Shown here: positions 9,912 through 18,006 of the stretch, piece by piece
Position numbering within the stretch: position 1 is the first letter of the stretch
Layout of the letters: every line of letters begins with the position of its first letter
From: Cysteiniphilum marinum
Lineage (GTDB): Bacteria > Pseudomonadota > Gammaproteobacteria > Francisellales > Francisellaceae
Reading direction: 5' to 3'
DNA length: 64,000 nucleotides
Assembly (NCBI RefSeq): GCF_014857925.1
Contig: NZ_JACYVZ010000014.1
Coordinates: 1-64,000, forward strand
Notes under the pieces: generated by a model
What the model was told of the DNA's origin: nothing
Seen by the model: only the letters and a program-made list of their open reading frames with translations
Databases searched by the model: none
Translations under genes and position numbers: made by a program

Positions 9912-11207
9912 TTAAATAAATGGGGTACCGCCCAAACTGCCACTGAGATAGTATTTACTTAACTTTTTATCAGATTTTAAAATAAATTCATCAAATGCAA
10001 CAAGTTTAGCACCATTATCTTCTTTCTGAACTAACCAAAACTCATCTTTACGTAAGAACGATAAATCCAATAAATGCGTATCGTGTGTGGTAATAATCAA
10101 CTGACTTTTTGCATTATGATCTAATACTGCCAATATATGTTCGCGGATCAACTCCTTGGCTAGTTGAGTATGCAAGCTTCGATCAACCTCATCAATAATC
10201 ACAACAGTATTTGGGTCATGCTTTAGCTTTAATAGTAAAGGAAGCAGCTCAATGATACGTCTTGTGCCATCAGACTCATCATTAAACTCAAAATTAAGAT
10301 ATTGTCCATCATCTGTTTGATGACGTAACATGATTTTATACACATCAAGACTATCTGAGTCTATTTTTTTTGTGACATAAACTAAAGAGCGATCTGGGAG
10401 AGCTAACATCATTGGGCGATTATTTCTTATATTTTCGACTATAAAGTCATAAAAGGATCGGGGCAATTCCTCCTTTAAAGTTCGCTCTGAAGCAATCTCA
10501 AGTTCTATACTATCAATCCCCAAATCAAATTGTTTTATTGATGCATTTATCTCTTCCAGTTTTAAAGGAATATCATTCATTCCATCTCGAGTGTCTGGAC
10601 TTACTAAAATCAACTTATCATCAAACCAGTCATAAACTGCTTCAAAATGCTCTTTATTATCGATAGCTTGCTCTACCATATGAGAAACAAATAACTTATT
10701 CGTAGGCATCCGCTTAATAAGCGTCATAAACTCTCCATCGCCTTCTAAAAGCGCCCCTGAATAATCACCATCAGCAACATCTCTGACAAATAGTATCTGT
10801 TCCGTTGTTGGTTTTAGCAGTAACAATTTTTCATAATAAATTTGAGTTTTATCCAGCGTAAATTCATATTGATATATTTTGTCATTCATAAAAAAGATAA
10901 AACTAAAAAAGCTTTTTTCAGTGTGTTCTCCTAAGCAATAGGCTTTTAAGTCACGTATATCGCCATGTTTAAAACATATTAAACGCTTACAAAAAGCTAT
11001 CGCATCGACAAATGATGTTTTGCCTGAATTATTAGCTCCATACATTGCAGAAAATGGCAATACTGCCTCATGTGACTTACCGGTTTGCTGGTATTTTACC
11101 ATTAGCAAATGCTCTTTATTATTCTTAAGACGTGTGTTGGCATCCATTGAAAATGTATTTAATTCTTTAAAACATTTCCAATTTTTAAAGGAAAACTCTA
11201 ATAACAT
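9912..11207 (-). CDS. rloA: AAA15-family ABC-type ATPase (RloA/AbiLi/AriA-like)
   Basis: This 431-residue ATPase has an OLD/SMC-like ABC fold. It begins with FSFKNWKCFKELNTFSM, then Walker A GANNSGKTSF (57-66). A C-terminal Walker B VVIIDEVDRSLHTQ lies near residue 335, and a switch histidine segment LIITTHDTHLLD near 370. This is the COG1106/AAA15 pattern shared by RloA, AbiLi and the AriA ATPase of PARIS. In those systems the ATPase senses infection and holds or releases a TOPRIM partner. Such a partner, RloB, follows 18 bp downstream. The gene has a candidate promoter 25 bp upstream of its start and is the first of a three-gene cassette. Confidence 0.88.
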   Translation of the reverse strand: MLLEFSFKNWKCFKELNTFSMDANTRLKNNKEHLLMVKYQQTGKSHEAVLPFSAMYGANNSGKTSFVDAIAFCKRLICFKHGDIRDLKAYCLGEHTEKSFFSFIFFMNDKIYQYEFTLDKTQIYYEKLLLLKPTTEQILFVRDVADGDYSGALLEGDGEFMTLIKRMPTNKLFVSHMVEQAIDNKEHFEAVYDWFDDKLILVSPDTRDGMNDIPLKLEEINASIKQFDLGIDSIELEIASERTLKEELPRSFYDFIVENIRNNRPMMLALPDRSLVYVTKKIDSDSLDVYKIMLRHQTDDGQYLNFEFNDESDGTRRIIELLPLLLKLKHDPNTVVIIDEVDRSLHTQLAKELIREHILAVLDHNAKSQLIITTHDTHLLDLSFLRKDEFWLVQKEDNGAKLVAFDEFILKSDKKLSKYYLSGSLGGTPFI

Positions 11208-11231
11208 CGCTATATACCACCCAGATAATCA

Positions 11232-11259
11232 CTTATAACAATAATTTTTTATGAAACAA
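11232..11259 (-). promoter_or_regulatory. Candidate sigma-70 promoter for the rloA-rloB-KAP cassette
   Basis: On the minus strand TTGTTT (11259-11254) and TATAAG (11237-11232) are separated by 16 bases. The -10 element ends 24 bases before the rloA start. It lies between a strong hairpin and the cassette, which suggests transcription independent of sbcD. The elements are approximate matches in AT-rich DNA. Confidence 0.35.
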
Positions 11260-11285
11260 ACCTGAATCATACACACATTTTCACC

Positions 11286-11316
11286 ATTTAAAAATCGATT
11301 TTTTCGATTTTTAAAT
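11286..11316 (-). terminator. Perfect 13-bp hairpin between sbcD and the RloAB cassette
   Basis: ATTTAAAAATCGA pairs perfectly with TCGATTTTTAAAT across a five-T loop. It lies 30 bases after the sbcD stop codon in the direction of transcription. The stem is AT-rich and no clean U-run follows, so it could be a weak terminator, a regulator-binding palindrome or the boundary of an inserted cassette. Confidence 0.45.
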
Positions 11317-11346
11317 AATTTTAGTCTTAACTTGGTCATGTGGCTT

Positions 11347-12594
11347 TCACTGCGCTTGCACATCTTCCTCAACAAGCTGCATCATAATCTCCTGATAACA
11401 ATCCATCAAAACAGCTTGTTGATCTTTTGGAATATCATACGCAGCTAAGCAACGCTCAAATACTTCTATTTCATCGAGGTCCTCTAGTGTTTCACTACTT
11501 TGAGATTGGCTTATTGCTTTATCAATTATACGTTTGTTTTTGATGCGTCTGATCTCAAGTTCACTACCTTGAATATGAGCATTAATCTGCTCTGTCAGAT
11601 CACTGATGATTTCTTTACCTATATATTCAATCTCAAGCCAACTATTACTTTTATCAGTGATTAACTGTGACAAGGACACCAAGATACCTTCCAGATTACC
11701 TTTAATGCTAACTAACGGTTGAAAGCATGGAACAGCAATAGATGTAATGACGCTATTGCCATCTTTAACGTCGATCATTAATACCTGCTTTTGCTGCTTA
11801 GCCTCACCAAATCCCATAGCAATCGGTGAGCCGCTATAGCGAATATGCTCTTTTTTAGCCACCATTTGCGGCACATGCAAATGCCCCAAGGCAACATAGT
11901 CTAAATCATCAGGAAATATACTCGCATCAACATGTGCTAACGAGCCAACATATAGCTCACGCACACCGTCATCAACTTCAGTCTTGCCTCCAGCGGCAAA
12001 CAAATGCCCCATACCAATCATTGGCAAGTGTTCAAGCTTATACTTTTTGCAAAGCTCAATCTGCTTCTCTTTGGCGTACTGACACACCTCATGATAATGC
12101 TGCTTAATGCCTGATATTAATTTCTTATTCTTATCATCCAACGTTTCACTGGCTTCTACCTTTCTGATATCACGATCACGCAAGTAAGGTACTGCACAAA
12201 TGATTGCTTGCGGTATGCCGTTATCCTTTGTCAGTGTAATCACTTCATCTTGTGGATTGTCACACGCTGCCCCTACCACATAAATGTTAAGCGCTTTTAA
12301 CACACTTTTGGATGCTTCCAACAAACTTGGTGAGTCGTGATTACCTCCAATCACCACCACATGCTGACAATCCGTATTTTTAGCGACATCACTTAAAAAT
12401 TGAAAATACAACTCTTGAGCATAATTACTCGGTGTTGTGGTATCAAAAACATCACCAGCGATTAATAAGATATCAATCTTATGCATTTTAATGGTTTTAA
12501 CTAACCAATTTAAAAAAGCTTCAAACTCAGAATAACGTTTTTTGCCATAAAGCATGCGCCCTAAATGCCAATCAGAGGTGTGGAGGATTTTCAT
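11347..12594 (-). CDS. sbcD: Exonuclease subunit SbcD (Mre11-like)
   Basis: SbcD is the Mn-dependent nuclease partner of SbcC. The 415-residue protein shows the metallophosphoesterase motifs in order: SDWHLGR (residues 7-13), GDVFD, GGNHDS, and GHLHVPQ in the middle. The C-terminal portion is the capping/SbcC-binding region. Its ATG overlaps the TGA of the upstream AAA_13 gene (ATGA), with AGGA upstream of the start, so the two are translationally coupled. The usual sbcD-sbcC adjacency is broken by about 4 kb holding three genes. The protein has all catalytic motifs and should be active with SbcC. Confidence 0.96.
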   Translation of the reverse strand: MKILHTSDWHLGRMLYGKKRYSEFEAFLNWLVKTIKMHKIDILLIAGDVFDTTTPSNYAQELYFQFLSDVAKNTDCQHVVVIGGNHDSPSLLEASKSVLKALNIYVVGAACDNPQDEVITLTKDNGIPQAIICAVPYLRDRDIRKVEASETLDDKNKKLISGIKQHYHEVCQYAKEKQIELCKKYKLEHLPMIGMGHLFAAGGKTEVDDGVRELYVGSLAHVDASIFPDDLDYVALGHLHVPQMVAKKEHIRYSGSPIAMGFGEAKQQKQVLMIDVKDGNSVITSIAVPCFQPLVSIKGNLEGILVSLSQLITDKSNSWLEIEYIGKEIISDLTEQINAHIQGSELEIRRIKNKRIIDKAISQSQSSETLEDLDEIEVFERCLAAYDIPKDQQAVLMDCYQEIMMQLVEEDVQAQ

Positions 12595-14864
12595 GATGTT
12601 ATAGCTTCTTTTTTCATGTTCTCAAGTTGAATTACTTCATTAATACCCATCATCATATTAAAATGCTTTTCATGCCCTTCATTAATAAATATTTGTTTAA
12701 AAATATTAAAGTATTTATCAACAGTGTTTTCTAAACCAGAGATATGCATATCATCGTAAATAGTGTGTGAACCATCATTCACCCATGAAAGCAATGACTG
12801 ACAGGTTTGTTGATCTTGGCAATTATCAAAATGTTCAGTAATCTCTTCATCTTTAAAGCCTCCCAACACCTTAAAATAATACTCTATAATTCTACGCATC
12901 GTATTTTGAAGAGTTATGTTAGAGAGTTTATCTCGATCTTTTAGCTCATCCCATAATAATTGATATGACGTTTGAATTGGATTTTCTTGAGCATATGAAA
13001 TAAGTGACGTTTCTTTATTTAATTTCCTCAAAATCCAAAAATGTGTATGCTTACATTTTCTGTTTCCACTACCGTTATATGTCACTTCTTTATGAAAGTA
13101 AATATTGTGCGTTAATATAATAAGTTGCTCAACAGGATATTTTTGTTTTTGTTCTCTTAAATCAAGGATAAAATCTTTTAATAATGTACTTACCGCAAAA
13201 AGCACGCTGCTATCCAAGCTTGAAATAGGGTCATCTATTATTACCACACGTTTCTCTGAAATATTCACCTCTTCAACAGAGCCTTTGGCTAGCTGTAAAA
13301 AATATAAAAAAGTAATAAATGTCATTTCCCCTTCACTGAGTGTTTCGGTTGCAAGCTCACCATTTTCTCGCTGGATCTGATAGTGATTTTTTTGCTCTCT
13401 TGCTGAAACCAATTGAAAGTTCTCAAAACCCATATTTCTTAATAGCCTATTAATTTCATCAACGGTTGGCTGTACACTGGTAATATTTTTTTCTAAATTT
13501 TTGATCTCAGCTTTTAACTCAGAATATGCTTTCCTTTTATTATTTAATTGTTCCTCTATTGACTCAATTGCTTTGTTCAAGCCGCTTTTCCTGCCTATAT
13601 AACTTCTAATTAGGGACTGGTTAACACTTATAATATACATCCACACATCTAAAATTAAACTTTCTTTTTCACGTTCATAATTTTGTACAATATCATTATG
13701 TTGTTTAATTTTTTCATTTGTCTGAATAATCAATTGATTCATGTTATGTATTATTAAAGAAGGAGTCTCTAAAGATATCGATCTGCTTGGTTCAGTTCTT
13801 TTGTTTACCATAGCAGATCCTATACTTCTCAACTCCGCTTCTAACCCCAACTGATAAGAAGAAAAAATATCTTTATCAAAATAGTCACTATACTCCGTCT
13901 CCTGTTGTGCAATTGAATTGAGCTTTGAGAGCAAATTATTACAATATTGCTCAAAACGTTCATATAACTGCATTATTGTATCGATATTCTGCTTATATTC
14001 AGTATCAAAATAGTTTTCTAATTTCTTTTTAAATTGATCATCTACCGTATCTTGTTGACAAAATGGACAAGTATTTGAACTTTCTAATAAATATTCACGT
14101 CCTTTATCTACCCAATCATTCATATTAAGTTGTTGGATTAATTTAGCAATATCAACGTCACTTTTACCAATTACACTCTTTTGCCATATCCCATTTTCAA
14201 TAATAGCAATACCCTCATCAAAGTTAATCGTTATCAGTTCATTTATATGCTGCGGTGATACATCATTAAAAACAGTCTTTGCTCTTGCCTGTAGTTCATC
14301 TAATTTAATCTCTCTTAGCTCTCTTATAAACTGATCATATTTACGCACAACTTCCAAACTAAATACTTTTTTGTTTTTGATATGCCCACGAAATGCTGGT
14401 TTAAAATCTTGTTCATATTTGCGATATGCTAATTGCCAGATTTCATCTGAAAACGCCGCTGTTAGGCTATCTAATTCGCCACCAGAGCCTTTCTTATCAT
14501 CAAGCGTTTTTTTCTGTTGCTTAGCTTTACTCTCTAAATCCTCAAGCTCTTTTTGTTTAGCTTGAATCATCTCAATATCTTCTTTAACTGATTTCCCCAG
14601 CGTGAAAACACCTTTAATAGAGCCTTTAAAATTTTCTTCTCGAAATTTTTTATTATATACCAAACATTGATACGGTTGATTATACTGCCAAGCTATATGA
14701 CAGTTTGAATAATCATCATTACTTTGATCTGCTAGATAATTAGAAATAGTTGTCTTACCAGTACCGTTAGCGCCATAAATAAAGTTGATTTTTTTAAGTC
14801 CTTCTAACTCAACACCCTCCCCTGTATAACTGGCAATATTTTTAATGATTAGTTTTTCAATCAT
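12591..14864 (-). CDS. AAA_13 ABC-type ATPase with zinc hook, possible RloC/PrrC-like anticodon nuclease
   Basis: The 757-residue protein has a Walker A GANGTGKTT (31-39) and a CPFCQQ zinc-hook-like motif near residue 267 flanked by helical arms. An ABC signature LSEGEMTFI lies near 506, and Walker B VVIIDDPISSLDSS near 540. A switch segment LILTHNIYFHKE follows. This is the AAA_13 family that includes PrrC and RloC. In the C-terminal part, Arg657-x3-Glu661 and His700 (within NDGSH) resemble the Arg-Glu-His triad of the PrrC anticodon nuclease, which is R320, E324 and H356. RloC combines such an ATPase, a zinc hook and an anticodon-nuclease end. The gene is coupled to sbcD by a 4-base overlap and lies 38 bp after the dGTPase gene. 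The nuclease reading is an inference; a plain repair ATPase is the alternative. Confidence 0.7.
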   Translation of the reverse strand: MIEKLIIKNIASYTGEGVELEGLKKINFIYGANGTGKTTISNYLADQSNDDYSNCHIAWQYNQPYQCLVYNKKFREENFKGSIKGVFTLGKSVKEDIEMIQAKQKELEDLESKAKQQKKTLDDKKGSGGELDSLTAAFSDEIWQLAYRKYEQDFKPAFRGHIKNKKVFSLEVVRKYDQFIRELREIKLDELQARAKTVFNDVSPQHINELITINFDEGIAIIENGIWQKSVIGKSDVDIAKLIQQLNMNDWVDKGREYLLESSNTCPFCQQDTVDDQFKKKLENYFDTEYKQNIDTIMQLYERFEQYCNNLLSKLNSIAQQETEYSDYFDKDIFSSYQLGLEAELRSIGSAMVNKRTEPSRSISLETPSLIIHNMNQLIIQTNEKIKQHNDIVQNYEREKESLILDVWMYIISVNQSLIRSYIGRKSGLNKAIESIEEQLNNKRKAYSELKAEIKNLEKNITSVQPTVDEINRLLRNMGFENFQLVSAREQKNHYQIQRENGELATETLSEGEMTFITFLYFLQLAKGSVEEVNISEKRVVIIDDPISSLDSSVLFAVSTLLKDFILDLREQKQKYPVEQLIILTHNIYFHKEVTYNGSGNRKCKHTHFWILRKLNKETSLISYAQENPIQTSYQLLWDELKDRDKLSNITLQNTMRRIIEYYFKVLGGFKDEEITEHFDNCQDQQTCQSLLSWVNDGSHTIYDDMHISGLENTVDKYFNIFKQIFINEGHEKHFNMMMGINEVIQLENMKKEAITS

Positions 14865-14902
14865 GTTACTTCCTTGATTAGCTCAACACAGATTCATGAA
14901 AA

Positions 14903-16255
14903 TTATACCGGTGAAAAAACCGTCCCAGAATGAGGGATAAACATATTTTTGTACAACAAACTTGCCTCATTATCAGTCATTGACGCCAAATAATCACAAA
15001 TAACACGACAACTATCTTCTTGCTCTAGCCTCGAATGTAAATTAACAGGTAAAAAACCTTTAGGATTACTTTCTAGTAAGTCAAACAGTTGCCCAAGCAT
15101 GCGCTTATTTTTATGCTCCAGTCTTTGGACTCTGGGATTAGCTATAACAGTGTTGTATACAAAGTTTTTAATCGTATTTAAAGCTTGTGCTTTTTGGCTT
15201 TCTTTTGTCATTGACACGTTGAATCTAAGTAATGGCTCATCAAATTCTGTTATTTCTATTATTTCCAATGACCTAATGAGCGATTGAACAGCATTGTTAA
15301 TTCCTTTTTTCATTGTTGACAGATTATCACTACATAAATCTTGAAAAATTCCTAGATTTTTATCATCAATGATTTGTAAGTCATCTTCTAATTCTTCAAG
15401 TTTATTTTTACTGATCAACCCCATAGCTAAAGAGTCTTCAAGATCATAAATACCATAGGCGATGTCATCTGCTAATTCCATAATGCTACAGTCAAACGAT
15501 TTATAAGAAGTTTTCCATTTTTCACCAGACTTCTTTATGCTATTGAATTGTTTTTTATCTTTATAAGCTAATGGCTCGAGAATCCAATCAAATATCTGAC
15601 TTTCAGTATCATGAATACATTTAAAGGCTCTTTGCTTCACTAACAAATTTTGCTGCATCCATTCTTGCTGCTCTTTTTTGCATTTAACTTTATCTTTGTC
15701 TTTGTCTTTAGAGCATTCTTCTCTCTCTGATAAAACTGCATTTAAAAATTGCGCGTGTTTTGCTGGGTATTTCATAACACCTAGTAAAGCTCTTCGAGTT
15801 AAGTTAAATCCATTATTTTCATAATACTCTCCAAGTTTTGTAAGCACTCTAAATGTTTGACCATTACCTTCAAAACCTCCTTTTAAAAGCATTTTATCTT
15901 GCAAAACTTGCTCACCGGCATGTCCAAAGGCAGGATGACCAATATCGTGAGCCAAACAAATTGATTCAATTAGTTCAATAGATAAATTTGGCGTATCTTT
16001 AAATCGTATCTTATCGTTATTTTCTAAATCACGAATAATACGCATGCCAACATCCGCCACCTCGATTGAATGGGTCAATCTAGTTCTAAAAAAATCATGC
16101 TCATTCACATTAAATACTTGAGCTTTTGCCTGCAATGCTCTGAAAAATTTTGAGTGTACAATTCGACTTTTATCAATGCCATAATTAGTAATATCAGCAT
16201 TACCCTGAGTATACTCTCGACCTATGTTCCTACTCCACCAAACATTACTCGTCAT
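14903..16255 (-). CDS. dgt: dGTPase-like HD-domain nucleotide triphosphohydrolase
   Basis: This 450-residue protein resembles deoxyguanosinetriphosphate triphosphohydrolases, which split dGTP into deoxyguanosine and triphosphate. It starts with the conserved WWSRNIGREYTQG-like segment. It carries FFRTRLTHSIEVA, whose His62 is the first metal ligand, then LAHDIGHPAFGHAGE with the HD pair at 103-104, and a later conserved ELADDIAYGIYDLED helix. An excellent ribosome site (AAGGGAG) precedes the ATG. A Lys/Asp-rich stretch near residues 185-195 is low-complexity. It heads the minus-strand defence-like block. Dgt homologues act in housekeeping dNTP control but also as anti-phage dNTP depletion enzymes, and the neighbours favour the latter as an inference. 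Confidence 0.88.
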   Translation of the reverse strand: MTSNVWWSRNIGREYTQGNADITNYGIDKSRIVHSKFFRALQAKAQVFNVNEHDFFRTRLTHSIEVADVGMRIIRDLENNDKIRFKDTPNLSIELIESICLAHDIGHPAFGHAGEQVLQDKMLLKGGFEGNGQTFRVLTKLGEYYENNGFNLTRRALLGVMKYPAKHAQFLNAVLSEREECSKDKDKDKVKCKKEQQEWMQQNLLVKQRAFKCIHDTESQIFDWILEPLAYKDKKQFNSIKKSGEKWKTSYKSFDCSIMELADDIAYGIYDLEDSLAMGLISKNKLEELEDDLQIIDDKNLGIFQDLCSDNLSTMKKGINNAVQSLIRSLEIIEITEFDEPLLRFNVSMTKESQKAQALNTIKNFVYNTVIANPRVQRLEHKNKRMLGQLFDLLESNPKGFLPVNLHSRLEQEDSCRVICDYLASMTDNEASLLYKNMFIPHSGTVFSPV

Positions 16256-16393
16256 AATTAACTCCCTTTACAATTGATTTCCAATAACGATTTTACCACA
16301 CATAATAATTATTTATAGCCCTGATATAGCTACTGCTGAAACATCGAATTGAATCAAATTAACAGTCACCTAAACAAGAGTTTATTGATAATC

Positions 16394-16460
16394 ATGGATA
16401 TTCGGGTCAAGCCCGAATATGACAAGTCGTTGTCACTCTCGGACGTGACCCGAGAATCCA
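16394..16460. repeat. Dispersed intergenic repeat, inverted-repeat type (copy 1)
   Basis: ATTCGGGTC and its near-complement GACCCGAAT-like arms recur here as TTCGGGTCAAGCCCGAA, followed by CTCTCGGACGTGACCCGAGAATCC. A degraded relative occurs at 53536-53606. It lies in the 374-bp gap between the dGTPase gene and murF, which otherwise holds no gene. Confidence 0.5.
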
Positions 16461-16546
16461 AAGTAATATTTGCATAGATATTTAACCATTTTAGATGGCT
16501 ACTTTTCACTATGGGATAATGTGTAAATAAGTGGCATCAGCTAATA

Positions 16547-16599
16547 CCTCTCTCCTTGTGGGAGAGGTCGTGCAGCATAAGCTGCACGGGTGAGGGGGA
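16547..16599. repeat. Dispersed intergenic repeat, GCAGC hairpin type (copy 1)
   Basis: The block contains CTCTCCTTGTGGGAGAG, a perfect short stem, and GTGCAGCATAAGCTGCAC, a second stem, ending GGGTGAGGGG. The same two stems occur inverted at 53651-53706. The element lies just downstream of murF and may form stacked RNA hairpins. Confidence 0.55.
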
Positions 16600-16629
16600 A
16601 TTAAAACTCAACTTATTTTTAATCTATTA

Positions 16630-18006
16630 CTATACCGTCTCATCATAATACTTTTTCAACGCACCAACCACCTCTTCCATCTGATTCGCACGCGATCCCT
16701 TAACTAAAATACGCGAAAATGTACTTTGATTTTTATTAAGATCCGCTTGTAATGCTTCAATTAAATCATGCTTATGCTCAAAGTATTGTGCATGATTTCC
16801 GGCTTCTTTAGCAAGTAATGTCATCCATGCTTTATTGCCATACAAATAGATATAATCAATGCTCGATTGTTTGATTAAGCGACCAATCTCTTGATGATAA
16901 TGCTTAGCATGCTCGCCAAGCTCTCCCATATTACTAAGCACAAGATACTTCTTACCATTAAATGTCGCTAAATCATTAATTGCCGCTTTAACCGATTGAA
17001 CACTGGCATTATAAGTATCATCAATCAGTGTCACATAATCATTTAAAGCAACTAATGAAAAACGTCCTTTATAAGGTTGATAATCTGCTAATGCATTAAG
17101 TGCTTTGTGAATGTCTAATTGCAAGGCATAGATAAATGAAAGTGCGGTTAATGTATTTTGAATATTATGCATACCAACAACATTTAACTGTGCTTCATAG
17201 TGATTCTTTGCCACGCTCACTCTAAAGCTCAATGTTGTTATTGATTCTGTTTGATCATATAAATAAATATCAGCTGCCGTGTTATTCATCGAGAATGTCA
17301 CTTGATCAACTGCTAAAGCTTTAGCAAAAGCATTAATTCTTGGATCATCCAAATTAATAATTGCTGTACCCTGTGGCTGTATGCCTTGCAGTAAGGCACC
17401 TTTTTCAACCATTACACCATCTAGAGACTTTAACTTTTCCAAGTGTGATGCTGACACATTGGTAATGCCGGCATAATCAGGCTTGATTAACTGTGTTAAA
17501 TGCGGGATTTCACCTGGGGCATTGGTTCCGGCTTCAATCACCACAAAATCAGCATCTTGTGGCGTTGACAACACTGTCATCGGCACACCAAGATCATTGT
17601 TGAAATTACCATGACTATAATGCACCTTGCCAAATGCTTTAAGCATAGATACTAACATTTCTTTGGTGGTTGTTTTGCCGCAACTGCCCGTTATTGATAA
17701 CATCGGCATATTAAGTGTTTGGCGATATAAAAGGGCTAAATCAAATAGGGCTTTACGCGTATCTTTGACGATGATTTGTGGCACGTTAAGATCAGCTTGT
17801 TGTTGAGTCACTAGAACTGCAACGGCACCATTTTGTATGGCATGATCAATAAAATCATGTCCATCACGCTCGCCTTGTAAAGCGACAAAAAGCTGCCCTT
17901 GATTAATTTCTTTTGAGTTAATATGCGCGCCAGTAATTGCCATATCTTGCCCAACATACTGACAATCATTTAATTGCAAAGCCAATGACTTTAATGACTT
18001 AATCAT
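16630..18006 (-). CDS. murF: UDP-N-acetylmuramoyl-tripeptide-D-Ala-D-Ala ligase MurF
   Basis: MurF adds D-Ala-D-Ala to the UDP-MurNAc-tripeptide in the last cytoplasmic step of precursor synthesis. The ATP-binding motif is SITGSCGKTTTKEML, followed by GNFNNDLGVP and the central-domain ligand motif VVIEAGTNAPGEI. Lower down, TLIDDTYNASVQSVKAA is a MurF signature. I place the start at the ATG at 18006 (458 residues), because GGAG lies six bases before it and the product then begins MIKSLKSLALQLN as in the family. An upstream ATG at 18045 would lie well inside murE. The overlap with the murE end is 8 bases, so the two are coupled. Confidence 0.95.
   Translation of the reverse strand: MIKSLKSLALQLNDCQYVGQDMAITGAHINSKEINQGQLFVALQGERDGHDFIDHAIQNGAVAVLVTQQQADLNVPQIIVKDTRKALFDLALLYRQTLNMPMLSITGSCGKTTTKEMLVSMLKAFGKVHYSHGNFNNDLGVPMTVLSTPQDADFVVIEAGTNAPGEIPHLTQLIKPDYAGITNVSASHLEKLKSLDGVMVEKGALLQGIQPQGTAIINLDDPRINAFAKALAVDQVTFSMNNTAADIYLYDQTESITTLSFRVSVAKNHYEAQLNVVGMHNIQNTLTALSFIYALQLDIHKALNALADYQPYKGRFSLVALNDYVTLIDDTYNASVQSVKAAINDLATFNGKKYLVLSNMGELGEHAKHYHQEIGRLIKQSSIDYIYLYGNKAWMTLLAKEAGNHAQYFEHKHDLIEALQADLNKNQSTFSRILVKGSRANQMEEVVGALKKYYDETV

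Noticed and set aside
7330-11207. Calling the cassette a known PARIS system
   Set aside because: The TOPRIM partner is RloB-type rather than the DUF4435-type AriB, and an extra KAP NTPase is coupled to it.
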